Positions 26,052-35,937 of a stretch of DNA of 64,000 nt are shown here, piece after piece (the stretch's first letter is position 1; each line of letters opens with the position of its first letter). The stretch comes from Dyella lipolytica (lineage in GTDB: Bacteria; Pseudomonadota; Gammaproteobacteria; Xanthomonadales; Rhodanobacteraceae), in contig NZ_BSNQ01000005.1 of the NCBI RefSeq assembly GCF_030160075.1, positions 62,001-126,000 of the forward strand, given 5' to 3'. Under the pieces are notes generated by a model. The model had not been told where the DNA came from, did not search any database, and saw nothing but the letters and a program-made list of their open reading frames with translations. Position numbers and translations under genes: made by a program.

Positions 26052-27358
26052 GAGAGATCGTCGGTCAGCATCGTGGTCAATTGACTGTTGATGCTTTCGC
26101 GTTCGTTTTCGAACTTGCCGGACATCTGCGCCGCCAGTTCGAACTGCCCGTTGTTTAGCAGCTCGAGAAAAGCGTGGCCGTGCTCCTCCAGACGGGCGGC
26201 GGATTCGCGCAAGATCCCGCTGGAAGGGTGATGGCTGTGACGCGCAGTAAGCCTATCGAGACTGCGCTGCAGTACGTCGGTATCGAACCAGCGGCGGTCC
26301 AGCGAGGTGGGCTCCTGCAGTGCCAGTTCGATGCTTTGGCGCAGGCCAAGTACGGATTCGCGCACGGTAAGGCTGAGGCTCGCGATGTCATTGCCGCTCT
26401 CGCCTTCCAGCCAGCTCAAGCACAACCGGTGCGCAAGGGCCGCCGCGCGGCTGAGCGATTCGCCGTGACGGCGTGCTTCATAAGCTCGGCGCTGCAAGGC
26501 GCCTAGTGTTGCCTTCATGGTGGTGGCGCGCACGTGCGAGGCATCCTGTACTTCGCGTAGCGAGCGCAAGCGCTCGCCGCTGTTCTGCAACGCTTCACCG
26601 CTTTGCTGCAGCGAGTGTTCGGTCGCGCCGACGCCGGCTTGCGCACGTTCCAACCGTTGCAGGCCCAACTGCACATTGCCATTCATCTGCAGCGAGAATG
26701 CGCCGATGGAGCTGGTCACGGTTTCGATCTCTGCCGTGGCCTGGGTCGTTTTTTCCGCCAGCTGTTTCACTTCGTCGGCGACCACGGCGAAGCCGCGGCC
26801 AGCGTCGCCCGCGCGCGCCGCTTCGATCGCGGCGTTGAGCGCGACCAGGTTGGTCTGATGCGCGATCTCCTGCACGCTGGTGGTCAGCGTGCGGATCTGC
26901 GCTACTTGTTCGGTCAGCAGGCTCTGGTTCTGGTTCATGGCCGACAGTGCGCTGCGCAATAGGCGCAGCTGGCCGTTCAATTCGCTAACGCTCGCCGTAC
27001 TCTGGCCGCCCGCCTTGGTGGCTTGTTCGATGCCGCCCTGGGCCTGCTGCAGGATCGTCGACATCCCGGCACCGTGCTCCGTCAACTGACCGACGCTGTC
27101 GCGGCCTTCGCCGATCGACTGCTCCAGTGCGGACTGCTCGCGGTGGAGCGTCTGCGCATGGGTCAGCACCAGGCTCTGTTGTTCCAGCGATTGCAAGGCC
27201 ACCGCCGCCGGCGCGCGCGGCGCCAGCCGTGCGAACAACGGTGTGAGCAGGCCGGCCGCTACGGGATGTTTGCGGCTCAGTCTCGCCAGCTCGGCTTCAT
27301 TTCCGGCGAGGGCGGCTTGTGTCAGGGCGGCCAGGTGCTGGCTGCGGATCAGACTCAT
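26048..27358 (-). CDS. Soluble methyl-accepting chemotaxis-type receptor
   Basis: 436 residues from the ATG at 27358. No membrane helix or signal peptide is present. Residues 50-270 form a long coiled coil with the receptor tip [21 protein letters not shown]...[13 protein letters not shown] (about 164-204), which contacts CheA and CheW. The N-terminal 50 residues lack a recognisable sensor. The C-terminal region (300-436) is helical with many histidines ([15 protein letters not shown]); it could be a diverged CZB-like zinc domain, but the key pattern is not clear. It overlaps flgA by four bases and carries tandem sigma-28 and sigma-54 promoters. It would report a cytoplasmic signal to the chemotaxis array. 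Confidence 0.85.
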   Translation of the reverse strand: MSLIRSQHLAALTQAALAGNEAELARLSRKHPVAAGLLTPLFARLAPRAPAAVALQSLEQQSLVLTHAQTLHREQSALEQSIGEGRDSVGQLTEHGAGMSTILQQAQGGIEQATKAGGQSTASVSELNGQLRLLRSALSAMNQNQSLLTEQVAQIRTLTTSVQEIAHQTNLVALNAAIEAARAGDAGRGFAVVADEVKQLAEKTTQATAEIETVTSSIGAFSLQMNGNVQLGLQRLERAQAGVGATEHSLQQSGEALQNSGERLRSLREVQDASHVRATTMKATLGALQRRAYEARRHGESLSRAAALAHRLCLSWLEGESGNDIASLSLTVRESVLGLRQSIELALQEPTSLDRRWFDTDVLQRSLDRLTARHSHHPSSGILRESAARLEEHGHAFLELLNNGQFELAAQMSGKFENERESINSQLTTMLTDDLS

Positions 27359-27389
27359 AAGCGAAACAATTCCATTCGTGGGTTCCCAG

Positions 27390-27416
27390 ACATCGGCAGC
27401 GAACATCGAAAGTTGA
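27390..27416 (-). promoter_or_regulatory. Sigma-28 promoter of the MCP-flgA unit
   Basis: On the minus strand TCAA (27416-27413), exactly 15 bases, then GCCGATGT (27397-27390). It lies 32 bases before the MCP ATG and just downstream of a sigma-54 site on the same strand. Confidence 0.65.
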
Positions 27417-27419
27417 GGA

Positions 27420-27435
27420 AGCAAGTGGTGTGCCA
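27420..27435 (-). promoter_or_regulatory. Sigma-54 (RpoN) promoter of the MCP-flgA unit
   Basis: On the minus strand the 16 bases read TGGCACACCACTTGCT, with GG and GC exactly ten bases apart and a TTGCT -12 box. Transcription would begin near 27408, about 50 bases before the MCP start. Confidence 0.88.
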
Positions 27436-27503
27436 CGGCGACGACATCGATCGATCGCTCGATGCGGCCGTTCGTCGGACTGACGAGCAAGCGCGCTTGC
27501 CGC

Positions 27504-27530
27504 TCAAGTCTTGTTGGATTCAGCCGATCA
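27504..27530 (+). promoter_or_regulatory. Sigma-28 promoter of cheV
   Basis: TCAA (27504-27507), exactly 15 bases, then GCCGATCA (27523-27530). Transcription would start near 27537, about 43 bases before the cheV ATG. Confidence 0.75.
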
Positions 27531-27579
27531 CCACGGAGCAGCCGCTTCCTGCGCGGCCGATGATGCAAGAGGAATACGC

Positions 27580-28503
27580 ATGACGGGCGGTGCACTTCTT
27601 GACAGCGTGGAAAGTCACACCCGGCTGGCCGGCCACAACCGCGTCGCCATGTTGTTGTTCCGCCTCGGCGACAGCCAGTTGTTCGGCATCAATGTGTTCA
27701 AGGTGCGCGAAGTGCTGCGCAAGCCTCCGATGGAGCGCTTGCCCGGCATGCACGCGTTGCTGGCGGGGAGTTTCGATTACCGCGGCAAAACCATTCCGGT
27801 CATCGACCTGGCCGCGGCACTCGGCTATCCGCCATTGACCGACGTCGATTGGGCGCATCTGGTGGTGACCGAATTCAGCCGCACCGTGCAGGGTTTCCTG
27901 GTCGCCGATTTCCAGCGCATCGTGCATTGCACGGGCGAATCGCTCGAAGCGCCATCCAGCACGCTTGGTTTCGGCGAGCGTGTCAGCGCGGTAAGCCGGG
28001 TCGACGGGCATCTGATGGCGGTGGTCGATGTGGAACATGTGCTCGCCAGCATCGACGGTGCAGCGGTGGAAGTGTCCCATCGCATACAACGGCAAGCCGA
28101 ACAACAACAGCTTTCTCCGCGCAGGATCTTGGTGGTGGACGATTCGACCGTGGCGCGCTCGCGCCTGGTCAACCTGTTCAAGCAGATGAATATCGATTGC
28201 GTGATAGCGCAAGACGGGCGTGAAGCGCTGGAGCAGCTGGAGAACATGGCCGCGAGCGACGACGAAAAGATCGCGCTGGTGGTCTCGGATATCGAGATGC
28301 CGCGCCTGGACGGCTATGCGCTGACCCGCGCCATTCGCGAAGCACCGGCGCTGCGTGGACTCAAGGTCGTACTGCACAGTTCGTTGAGTGGCGTATTCAA
28401 TGAAACACTGGTTCGCGACGTGGGCGCAGATCGGTTCATCGCGAAGTTCCAGCCGGATCTGTTGGCGAAAACAGTGTTGGAGTTGATGGCGATTCCCGCT
28501 TAA
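27580..28503 (+). CDS. cheV: CheV, CheW-receiver chemotaxis coupling protein
   Basis: 307 residues from the ATG at 27580, with aagagga seven bases upstream. CheW-like domain about 15-165 ([67 protein letters not shown]). Receiver domain about 180-305 with the acidic pair in [15 protein letters not shown], the phospho-acceptor aspartate in [14 protein letters not shown], and the conserved serine and lysine near [11 protein letters not shown] and FIAKFQPD. It links receptors to CheA and can be phosphorylated for adaptation. It is divergent from the soluble MCP. Confidence 0.94.
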   Translation: MTGGALLDSVESHTRLAGHNRVAMLLFRLGDSQLFGINVFKVREVLRKPPMERLPGMHALLAGSFDYRGKTIPVIDLAAALGYPPLTDVDWAHLVVTEFSRTVQGFLVADFQRIVHCTGESLEAPSSTLGFGERVSAVSRVDGHLMAVVDVEHVLASIDGAAVEVSHRIQRQAEQQQLSPRRILVVDDSTVARSRLVNLFKQMNIDCVIAQDGREALEQLENMAASDDEKIALVVSDIEMPRLDGYALTRAIREAPALRGLKVVLHSSLSGVFNETLVRDVGADRFIAKFQPDLLAKTVLELMAIPA

Positions 28504-28654
28504 CCCGTCAACAAATTGACGTTCATGCTGCCGATGAAGTGATGTCGGAAATTCGTCTCCGCGCGTCGGTATAACGTCGCCGACGGCGATGCGGCGATCG
28601 CCTGCACGGCCGCAAATGGCCATGCAGCGCAGTTTTCATCGCGTCGTTTGCGCG

Positions 28655-28670
28655 TGGCATGCAACTTGCT
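28655..28670 (+). promoter_or_regulatory. Sigma-54 promoter of the flgB operon
   Basis: TGGCATGCAACTTGCT, with GG and GC ten bases apart and a TTGCT -12 box, 39 bases before the flgB ATG. It should drive flgBCDEFGHIJ and perhaps flgKL under FleQ control. Confidence 0.88.
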
Positions 28671-28709
28671 CACGACCCTGCAAGCAGTCATTGCTGCGGG
28701 GAACAGGTC

Positions 28710-29120
28710 ATGAGCAGTAGCAATACCCTCGACAACGTCTTCGGTTTGAGCGGCCAGGCCCTGGAGGTATGGCAGCGTCGCTCCGAAGTGATCGCATCCA
28801 ATATCGCCAACGCCGATACGCCGAACTATCAGGCGCGCGATCTCGATTTTCGCCAGGTACTGCAACAGGCCAGCGGCGACTCGTCGAATCTCGCACTGAG
28901 CACGCCCAGCGCGGGCCAGGTCGATCCCATGACGCAATCCACCGATCAACTGAAGTATCGCGTGCCGCTGCAGCCGAGCATGGACGGCAACACCGTCGAT
29001 ACGCAGGTGGAGCAGTCCTCGTTCGCCGGCAACATGGTGCATTACCAGGCCAGCCTTAGCTTCATCAACAGCGCGATCCAGACGCTGCGCCTGGCGATCA
29101 ATGGCGGAGGACAAGGCTGA
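28710..29120 (+). CDS. flgB: FlgB, proximal rod protein
   Basis: 136 residues from the ATG at 28710; an earlier in-frame ATG at 28659 falls inside the sigma-54 promoter. It has the rod signature RSEVIASNIANADTPNYQARDLDF near the N terminus and the helical C-terminal end (AGNMVHYQASLSFINSAIQTLRLAINGG). It forms the innermost part of the rod with FlgC and FlgF, attached to the MS ring and FliE. First gene of the flg operon; its stop overlaps the flgC start by one base. Confidence 0.95.
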   Translation: MSSSNTLDNVFGLSGQALEVWQRRSEVIASNIANADTPNYQARDLDFRQVLQQASGDSSNLALSTPSAGQVDPMTQSTDQLKYRVPLQPSMDGNTVDTQVEQSSFAGNMVHYQASLSFINSAIQTLRLAINGGGQG

Positions 29121-29551
29121 TGTCCCTGATGAAGATCTTCGATACCGCCGGTTCCGGCATGGCCGCCGAATCGCTGCGCCTCAATACCGTGGCCAGCAAT
29201 TTGGCCAACGCCGACAGCGTCAGTAACAGCCCCGACTCCGCCTACAAAGCGAAAGAGCTGCTATTTGCGCCGACTCGGCAAACCGAATCAGGTTTTGGCA
29301 CGCAGAACATCGGCGAAGGCAGCAACGGCGTGCGCATGGTTGGCGTCACCGAAAGTCAGCAGCCGGTGGAAACCCACTACGAGCCAGGCAATCCGATGGC
29401 TGACGGGAACGGTTATGTCTACGGCAGCAACGTCAATCCGATCGATGAACTGGTGAACATGATTTCCGCGTCGCGTTCCTACCAGAACAACGTCGAAGTC
29501 ATGAACACCACCAAGCAGCTGATGATCAAGACCATCGATCTGGGCAGCTAA
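29120..29551 (+). CDS. flgC: FlgC, proximal rod protein
   Basis: 143 residues. N-terminal FDTAGSGMAAESLRLNTVASNLANADSV is the axial-protein motif, a GVRMVGVTES region follows, and the end NPIDELVNMISASRSYQNNVEVMNTTKQLMIKTIDLG is typical of FlgC. It joins FlgB in the rod. It starts in the TGATG overlap with flgB. Confidence 0.96.
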   Translation: MSLMKIFDTAGSGMAAESLRLNTVASNLANADSVSNSPDSAYKAKELLFAPTRQTESGFGTQNIGEGSNGVRMVGVTESQQPVETHYEPGNPMADGNGYVYGSNVNPIDELVNMISASRSYQNNVEVMNTTKQLMIKTIDLGS

Positions 29552-29564
29552 CCGGGAGTTATTT

Positions 29565-30245
29565 GTGAGCGCCATCAACACCAACAGTTTTTCGGCTACC
29601 GGTCTTAGCCTTACCGGTAGCACGGTGACCAGCACGCCGACCGGCTCGAGCATGACGCAGGCGGATTTCCTGCAGCTGATGACGACGCAGCTGAAATCGC
29701 AGGACCCCACCCAGCCGATGGACAACTCGCAGTTCGCCTCCGAACTCGCACAGTTCAGCCAGCTATCGACTCAACAGGATATCGACACCAATCTGCAGAA
29801 CTTGAGCAGCAATCTCAGCAGCGGCATGCAGACTTCGCAGGTGCTCAACTCCGCCAACCTGGTCGGACGCCAGGTGCTGGTGCCGGCGAGTGCGCTCGAT
29901 TACAGCGGCAGTGCAGTAGGCGGTGGCGTCAATGTTTCCACCGCAGGCGATGTCGTGGTGACGATCAAAGACAGCAACGGCAATGAGATCAAGACGATGG
30001 ATCTTGGCGCACAACCAGCCGGCCTCGCGCAGTTCAGCTGGGATGGCACCAACAACAACGGGCAAAAAGTTTCCAGTGGGACGTACAGCATTTCGGCGAA
30101 CAACGGCGGCAACAGCGCCGCACTCTCCACCTATGCCGCGGGTGAGGTAACGGGTGTCGGTTACGGCGGCAGCACTACGGGCACTTACTTGCAAGTGGCG
30201 GGTATCGGCGGCGTGCCGCTGACCCAGGTCGCGCAGATCAACTGA
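29565..30245 (+). CDS. flgD: FlgD, hook cap / hook assembly scaffold
   Basis: 226 residues from a GTG at 29565, with gggag eight bases upstream. The first ~100 residues carry QADFLQLMTTQLKSQDPTQPMDNSQFASELAQFSQL, the FlgD signature. The C-terminal half has the FlgD Ig/tudor-like fold (VVTIKDSNGNEIKTMDLGAQPAGLAQFSWDGTNNNGQ). It caps the growing hook and is then discarded. Thirteen bases separate it from flgC. Confidence 0.95.
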   Translation: MSAINTNSFSATGLSLTGSTVTSTPTGSSMTQADFLQLMTTQLKSQDPTQPMDNSQFASELAQFSQLSTQQDIDTNLQNLSSNLSSGMQTSQVLNSANLVGRQVLVPASALDYSGSAVGGGVNVSTAGDVVVTIKDSNGNEIKTMDLGAQPAGLAQFSWDGTNNNGQKVSSGTYSISANNGGNSAALSTYAAGEVTGVGYGGSTTGTYLQVAGIGGVPLTQVAQIN

Positions 30246-30301
30246 CGTCGACCAGCGATTTCGCATCGCGTCCGCCGTCATCACATCAAGAGGAATAAAG
30301 C

Positions 30302-31525
30302 ATGGCTCTCAATCAGGCGCTCAGTGGCATCAACGCGGCCCAGGCCGATTTGAATGTCATTTCCAACAACATCGCCAACGCCGGCACGGTGGGTTTCAAG
30401 GGCTCGCGGGCTCAATTTGCCGAGGTCTACGCCGTCACCGGGCTCAATCTCAGCTCTACCGCCGTGGGTAGCGGTGCCGAATTGACCAACGTGGCGCAGC
30501 AGTTTTCGCAGGGCGACCTGGAAACCACCAACGGCAGCCTGGACATGGCGATCAGCGGCAACGGTTTCTTCGTCGTCAACAACGGCAGCGGCAATACCTA
30601 TACGCGCGACGGTGCGTTTCAGGAAAACGCCGCCGGTTATGTCGTGACGGCCGAAGGTGCCAATCTGCAGGTTTATCCGCCCAATGGTGCCGGTGGCTTC
30701 AACACGAGCACGTTGACCAATCTGCAATTGAACACCGCGCAAAGCGCTGCGACGCCCACCAGCAATATAACGATCAGTTCCAACTTGCCCGCCGGCGCTT
30801 CGTTGCCGGTCGATACTCCGTTCAGCCCCACCGATTCCAACAGCTACAACAACGCCTCCACGCTGACGGTTTTCGACTCGCAAGGCGGTTCGCACTCTGC
30901 GACGGTCTATTACGTCAAGACTGCCAACAATACTTGGAATGCCAATCTCTATATCGATGGACAGAGCGCCGGCACCCAGGCAATCACGTTCAATAGCGCC
31001 GGCACGCTGACCGCGCCGGCCAGCGGCAACCTGTCTTTTACGCCGGTACAGCCGACCAATGGCGCTACGTTCCCCGCCACGATGACGGTGAACGTGACGA
31101 ACACCACGCAGTTCGGCACCGCGTACGCACCCGGTACGATCAATCAGAACGGCTTTGAGGCCGGCACGCTGTCCAACGTGCAGATCGGTAACGATGGCAT
31201 TGTCACGGCGTATTACTCCAACAACCAGACCAGCCAGCTGGGCCAGGTGGCGGTCGCGAACTTCGCCAATCTGCAAGGGCTCCAGCAAATCGGCAACAAC
31301 AGCTGGGCCGCGAACACCTCTTCGGGTACGGCAGTGATGGGCACGGCGGGCACCGGCCAGTTCGGCGATATCGAACAGGGCCAGCTGGAGACATCCAACA
31401 CCTCCGACACGACGGCTCAGCTCGTCGACATGATTCAGGCACAACAGGACTACGAAGCGAACTCGCAGATGCTGGGTACGGTCAACTCGCTGTCGCAGAC
31501 GCTGTTCCAGGCCGTGAGCCGCTGA
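30302..31525 (+). CDS. flgE: FlgE, hook protein
   Basis: 407 residues. N-terminal ALSGINAAQADLNVISNNIANAGTVGFKGSRAQF is the axial motif; AISGNGFFVVNNGSGNTYTRDGAFQ marks the D1 region; the C terminus GQLETSNTSDTTAQLVDMIQAQQDYEANSQMLGTVNSLSQTLFQAV is the conserved D0 helix. The middle domains are Thr/Asn/Ser-rich. It polymerises into the hook. An aagaggaataaag ribosome site precedes the ATG. Confidence 0.97.
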   Translation: MALNQALSGINAAQADLNVISNNIANAGTVGFKGSRAQFAEVYAVTGLNLSSTAVGSGAELTNVAQQFSQGDLETTNGSLDMAISGNGFFVVNNGSGNTYTRDGAFQENAAGYVVTAEGANLQVYPPNGAGGFNTSTLTNLQLNTAQSAATPTSNITISSNLPAGASLPVDTPFSPTDSNSYNNASTLTVFDSQGGSHSATVYYVKTANNTWNANLYIDGQSAGTQAITFNSAGTLTAPASGNLSFTPVQPTNGATFPATMTVNVTNTTQFGTAYAPGTINQNGFEAGTLSNVQIGNDGIVTAYYSNNQTSQLGQVAVANFANLQGLQQIGNNSWAANTSSGTAVMGTAGTGQFGDIEQGQLETSNTSDTTAQLVDMIQAQQDYEANSQMLGTVNSLSQTLFQAVSR

Positions 31526-31534
31526 TAACCGCCC

Positions 31535-32275
31535 ATGGACCGTTCCGTCTACATCGCGATGACCGGCGCCACGCAGACCATGCGTGCGCAGGATGCGGTA
31601 AGCCACAACCTGGCGAACGCATCCACCGTCGGCTTCAAAAGCGAGCTCAGTGCGTTTCAAAGCGTGCCCGTGCTCGGCCAAGGTGCGAACACGCGCATCA
31701 ATGCCGTGGCGCAAGGTGTCGGGCAAGACGAAACGCAAGGCGCGATCCAGCACACCGGCCGTTCACTCGATGTTGCCGTGAACGGTTCGGGTTGGATCGC
31801 GGTGCAGGCGGCAGACGGTAGCGAGGCGTACACGCGTGCCGGCAATCTGCAGATGGATGCCGACGGCAATCTCACGGATAGCCGCGGCAATCCGGTGATG
31901 GGTGCGGGCGGTCCGGTCACCATTCCGGACAGTTCGCAGATCAGCATCGGCAAAGACGGCACGATTTCCACGGTGCCGATGGGCCAGGGGCCCGACACGA
32001 TCGCCGCCGTCGGCCAGATCAAATTGGTCAATCCCGATCCCACGCAGATGTCCGAGGGATCGGATGGCCTGATGCATATGAACGACGGCAGCAGCGCCGA
32101 TGCCGATCCCACGGTGACGGTGACATCCGGTGCGCTGGAAGCCAGCAACGTCAATCCCTCATCGGAGCTGGTGAAGATGATCTCGCTATCGCGCCAGTAC
32201 GAAATGCAAGTGCGTTCGATCAAGACCGCCGAAGACGACGCGGACGACAGCAGCAAACTTCTGCAGACCAGCTAA
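31535..32275 (+). CDS. flgF: FlgF, proximal rod protein
   Basis: 246 residues. It begins [35 protein letters not shown], the FlgF form of the rod motif, has [25 protein letters not shown] in the middle and ends with [43 protein letters not shown]. It lies nine bases after flgE. Confidence 0.96.
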   Translation: MDRSVYIAMTGATQTMRAQDAVSHNLANASTVGFKSELSAFQSVPVLGQGANTRINAVAQGVGQDETQGAIQHTGRSLDVAVNGSGWIAVQAADGSEAYTRAGNLQMDADGNLTDSRGNPVMGAGGPVTIPDSSQISIGKDGTISTVPMGQGPDTIAAVGQIKLVNPDPTQMSEGSDGLMHMNDGSSADADPTVTVTSGALEASNVNPSSELVKMISLSRQYEMQVRSIKTAEDDADDSSKLLQTS

Positions 32276-32298
32276 CGCGCAACGAACGGAGCCAAACC

Positions 32299-33084
32299 AT
32301 GTTCTCTTCTCTTTGGATTGCCAAGACCGGTCTCGATGCGCAGCAGACGCAGATGGACGTGATCTCCAACAACCTGGCCAACGCCAGCACCACGGGTTTT
32401 AAATCCTCGCGTGCATCGTTCCAGGATCTGATGTACCAGAACGAAGGTCAGCCCGGCAGCCAGACCACCGAGCAGACCGAATCGCCGTCGGGCCTGTTGC
32501 TGGGCACCGGCGTGAAAGTGGTCGGCAGCGAAAAATTGTTCACCCAGGGTGCGATCACGCAGACCGGCAATTCGCTGGACGTGGCCATCCAAGGCAACGG
32601 CTTTCTGCAGGTCAGCCTGCCGGATGGCACGGTTGCCTATACGCGCGATGGTTCCATGCATGAGGATTCCACCGGGCAGTTGGTCACCGCCGATGGCTAT
32701 CCGCTGGTGCCCGCGATCACGCTTCCCTCCAACGTCAACAGCGTCACCATCGGCACCGATGGCACCGTCAGCGCCACCAGCAACGGTTCCACCGCGCCCA
32801 CGCAGATCGGCGTGGTGCAGCTGGCCAATTTCGTCAATCCCGCCGGCCTCGAGCCGATGGGCCAGAACCTTTACCTGGAAACACAATCCAGCGGCACGGC
32901 GCAGACCGGGCAGCCCGGCGTCAACGGCATGGGCTCGCTCGCGCAAGGCTCGCTGGAATCGTCCAACACCAACGTCGTGGCCGAGATGGTCAACATGATC
33001 GAAGCCCAACGTACCTATGAAATGAACTCCAAGTCGATCAGCGCCGTGGACGACATGTTGCAGTTCGTCATCAACAAAACCTGA
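32299..33084 (+). CDS. flgG: FlgG, distal rod protein
   Basis: 261 residues, the usual FlgG size. Opening [44 protein letters not shown] is diagnostic; [31 protein letters not shown] and the C-terminal [42 protein letters not shown] follow. It forms the long outer rod that runs through the P and L rings. Confidence 0.97.
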   Translation: MFSSLWIAKTGLDAQQTQMDVISNNLANASTTGFKSSRASFQDLMYQNEGQPGSQTTEQTESPSGLLLGTGVKVVGSEKLFTQGAITQTGNSLDVAIQGNGFLQVSLPDGTVAYTRDGSMHEDSTGQLVTADGYPLVPAITLPSNVNSVTIGTDGTVSATSNGSTAPTQIGVVQLANFVNPAGLEPMGQNLYLETQSSGTAQTGQPGVNGMGSLAQGSLESSNTNVVAEMVNMIEAQRTYEMNSKSISAVDDMLQFVINKT

Positions 33085-33095
33085 GTCGTAACGCC

Positions 33096-33794
33096 ATGTC
33101 TTATTCCTCTGTGTATGTTCGTATCGCTACTGCATTGCTGCTGCTTGCATGGCTGTCCGGCTGTGCGCAGATACAACAGCGGCAAAAGCAGGAAGACGCC
33201 GAATGGGCGGCCACTGCTCCGGTCGAGCAGCCCGCGCCTACGCAGGCTGACGGCTCGATCTATCACGACATGCAGAACATGGAGTTGTTCAACGACGCGC
33301 GCGCGCATCGCATCGGCGACATCCTCACCATCAACTTGGTCGAGGCGATGCAGGCCAGCAAGAAATCCGAAACGACTACCAGCAAGACCGACAAGGTCAA
33401 CGTCGGAGCGCCGGAGATTCTGGGGCATTCGCTGAGTATTGCCGGCGGCGCCGCAGCGAACTCGGCCCTCAACTCCGCCAACAGTTTCGACGGCGCCGGC
33501 AGCAGTACGCAGAGCAATCAGTTGAGCGGTCAGTTGACCGTGACGGTGGCGCAGCGTCTGTCGAACGGCAACTTGCTGGTGCGCGGCGAGAAATGGCTGA
33601 CCATCAATCAGGGTCAGGAATTGATTCGCATCTCCGGGATCGTGCGCGCGCAGGACATCGGGCAGGACAACTCCGTCGATTCCACCCGCGTGGCTGATGC
33701 GCGCATCACTTATACCGGCCGCGGCACGCTGGACAGCGCCAACACGCAGGGCTGGCTGGCGAAGTTCTTCAACTCCAAGTGGATGCCCTTCTGA
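33096..33794 (+). CDS. flgH: FlgH, L-ring lipoprotein
   Basis: 232 residues. A lipoprotein signal ends in the lipobox LSGC with Cys23. The mature part has the FlgH landmarks [39 protein letters not shown] and [42 protein letters not shown], ending in [14 protein letters not shown]. It builds the outer-membrane L ring. Its stop overlaps the flgI start (TGATG). Confidence 0.96.
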   Translation: MSYSSVYVRIATALLLLAWLSGCAQIQQRQKQEDAEWAATAPVEQPAPTQADGSIYHDMQNMELFNDARAHRIGDILTINLVEAMQASKKSETTTSKTDKVNVGAPEILGHSLSIAGGAAANSALNSANSFDGAGSSTQSNQLSGQLTVTVAQRLSNGNLLVRGEKWLTINQGQELIRISGIVRAQDIGQDNSVDSTRVADARITYTGRGTLDSANTQGWLAKFFNSKWMPF

Positions 33795-34927
33795 TGAACG
33801 CATCGTGGCGTAAGCGAGTCTCGCTCGGCGGCATCGTTGCATTCGCGGTGTCATCGCTGGCTTTTGTTCCCACGGCGCACGCGGACAAGATCCGCGATCT
33901 GGTGCAAGTGGCGGGCGTACGCAGCAACCAATTGGTCGGCTACGGCTTGGTCGTTGGCCTGGACGGCACCGGCGACCAGACCACGCAGGCGCCGTTCACG
34001 ACACAGAGCCTGGAGAACATGCTCAAGCAGTTCGGCGTATCGATACCGTCGACCGGTATTCAGCCGCAGCTGAAAGATGTGGCGGCGGTGACCATCACTG
34101 CGGAACTGCCGCCTTTCGCCAAGCCGGGTCAGGCCATCGACGTGACGGTGGCATCGATCGGCAATGCCAAAAGCATCCGCGGCGGCGAGTTGCTGATGTC
34201 GCCTCTTCGCGGCGCGGATGGCAACGTCTACGCGGTGGCGCAGGGTAGTGTGGTGGTCGGCGGTGTTAGCGCGTCGGGGAAGAGCGGCTCCAGCGTGCAG
34301 ATCAACATCTCCGCCAGCGGTCGCATTCCCAACGGTGCATCGGTCGAACGCTCCGTGTCTTCCTCTTTCAACAGCGCCAGCGATCTGGTGTTGAATCTCA
34401 ATAGCGCCGACTACGTCACCGTCAACCGCATCGTCGATGCCATCAATCATCTTTACGGCGCCGGCACGGCGCATGCGCTGGATGGTGGCTCGGTATCCGT
34501 ACGCGGTCCGGCCGATCCCAGCGAGAAAGTGGCATGGCTGGGTGCGATCGAATCGCTCGACGTACAGCCGGGCGATGCGCCCGCGCGCGTGATCGTCAAT
34601 TCGCGCACAGGCACCGTGGTGATCGGTTCGGATGTGCGTGTCAGCGCTGCCGCCGTGGCGCACGGCTCGATCCAGGTCACCATCAGCGAACAGCCGCAGG
34701 TCAGTCAGCCCGCGCCCTTCAGCAACGGCCAGACCACGGTGGTGCCGAGCAGCACCGTGTCGATCAGCCAGCAGGGCGGCCATATGTTCAAGTTCGGTCC
34801 TGGCGTAAGCCTGGATTCGATCGTGCGCGCGGTGAATCAAGTCGGTGCGACACCGACTGATCTCATCTCGATTCTCGAAGCGCTTAAACAAGCCGGCGCT
34901 TTGCACGCGGACTTGGTGGTCATCTGA
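33794..34927 (+). CDS. flgI: FlgI, P-ring protein
   Basis: 377 residues from the ATG at 33794. A signal peptide ends at PTAHA (about residue 30), followed by [33 protein letters not shown], the FlgI signature. Later blocks [50 protein letters not shown] and [20 protein letters not shown] are also typical. It forms the periplasmic P ring around the rod with help from FlgA. It begins in the stop codon of flgH. Confidence 0.97.
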   Translation: MNASWRKRVSLGGIVAFAVSSLAFVPTAHADKIRDLVQVAGVRSNQLVGYGLVVGLDGTGDQTTQAPFTTQSLENMLKQFGVSIPSTGIQPQLKDVAAVTITAELPPFAKPGQAIDVTVASIGNAKSIRGGELLMSPLRGADGNVYAVAQGSVVVGGVSASGKSGSSVQINISASGRIPNGASVERSVSSSFNSASDLVLNLNSADYVTVNRIVDAINHLYGAGTAHALDGGSVSVRGPADPSEKVAWLGAIESLDVQPGDAPARVIVNSRTGTVVIGSDVRVSAAAVAHGSIQVTISEQPQVSQPAPFSNGQTTVVPSSTVSISQQGGHMFKFGPGVSLDSIVRAVNQVGATPTDLISILEALKQAGALHADLVVI

Positions 34928-34928
34928 C

Positions 34929-35885
34929 ATGGCCGATCTCGGCACCGCCGCAGCGCAAAGCCTAAGCACTTGGACCGATCTATCCGGGTTCAGCGCCTTG
35001 CGTCATCAAGCCGAGACAGACAGCAGCGGTACCTTGCCGGCCGTTGCCAAACAGTTCGAATCGATGTTCACCGAGATGCTGTTGAAGTCGATGCGTGACG
35101 CCAACTTCGGCGATCCGTTGTTCGAAAGCCAAGCCGGTGACGAATGGCAGGATATGTACGACCAACAGCTTTCGCTCAATCTCTCGCAGCATGGCAAGGG
35201 CTTGGGTATTGCCGATATGTTGGTGCGCCAGTTGGGCGGCCATAACGGACAAGGCGGCGAAAGCAAGGCCGGCACCATTGATCCGGGCGCAGCCGGACTC
35301 GTCGATGGCTGGCGGCAACGTTTGTACGACGTAGCCGACGCCACGCGTTCCGCCGGCCGCGCCGCGATGGCGTGGCTGCCGGCGGATGCGGAAGCTTTCG
35401 TGCGCGAACTCGCGCCACAGGCCAGCGTCGTTGCCAGGGAACTTGGTTTGTCCTTGCGCACGGTGTTGGCCCAGGCCGCGCTGGAAACGCAATGGGGCAA
35501 ACACATGCCGACCCATTCCGACGGCAGCAGCAGCTTCAATCTGTTCGGCATCAAGGCCGGCGGCAGCTGGGGCGGCTCGCGCGTCAATGTGCCGACGGTG
35601 GAATACGAAGGCGGCATCGCCGTGCGCAAGCAGGCGCAGTTCCGTTCCTATAAGTCCACTACCGATTCGCTGGCCGACTATGCCGATCTGATCGGCAAGG
35701 ATCCGCGTTACGCCCAGGCCCGCGGCCGCGGCGATGACGTGTTGGGTTATGCGAAAGCCTTGATCGAAGGCGGTTACGCGACCGATCCCGATTATGCGGG
35801 CAAGGTCGCGGCGATCGCCAACAGCTCCATGATGCGCGGTGCGCTGGATGCGCTCAAGAAAACGACCTCCTTGCCGACACCTTGA
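34929..35885 (+). CDS. flgJ: FlgJ, rod-cap and peptidoglycan hydrolase
   Basis: 318 residues from the ATG at 34929, one base after the flgI stop. The N-terminal rod-binding domain is about 35-105 (VAKQFESMFTEMLLKSMRDANFGDPLFESQAGDEWQDMYDQQL). The C-terminal glucosaminidase domain is about 160-310 (SLRTVLAQAALETQWGKHMP with the likely catalytic Glu, SFNLFGIKAGGSWGGSRV, YKSTTDSLADYADLIGKDPRY). It caps the growing rod and cuts the wall so the rod can pass. The two-domain form is the gammaproteobacterial one. Confidence 0.96.
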   Translation: MADLGTAAAQSLSTWTDLSGFSALRHQAETDSSGTLPAVAKQFESMFTEMLLKSMRDANFGDPLFESQAGDEWQDMYDQQLSLNLSQHGKGLGIADMLVRQLGGHNGQGGESKAGTIDPGAAGLVDGWRQRLYDVADATRSAGRAAMAWLPADAEAFVRELAPQASVVARELGLSLRTVLAQAALETQWGKHMPTHSDGSSSFNLFGIKAGGSWGGSRVNVPTVEYEGGIAVRKQAQFRSYKSTTDSLADYADLIGKDPRYAQARGRGDDVLGYAKALIEGGYATDPDYAGKVAAIANSSMMRGALDALKKTTSLPTP

Positions 35886-35937
35886 GCGTGACTCATGAGA
35901 TCAGCGCGCCCGAGACTTACACTCTAAGGAATGTTTC

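Noticed and set aside
30281-31753. Minus-strand frame of ~490 codons under flgE/flgF
   Set aside because: It crosses two well-supported flagellar genes and looks like a codon shadow.
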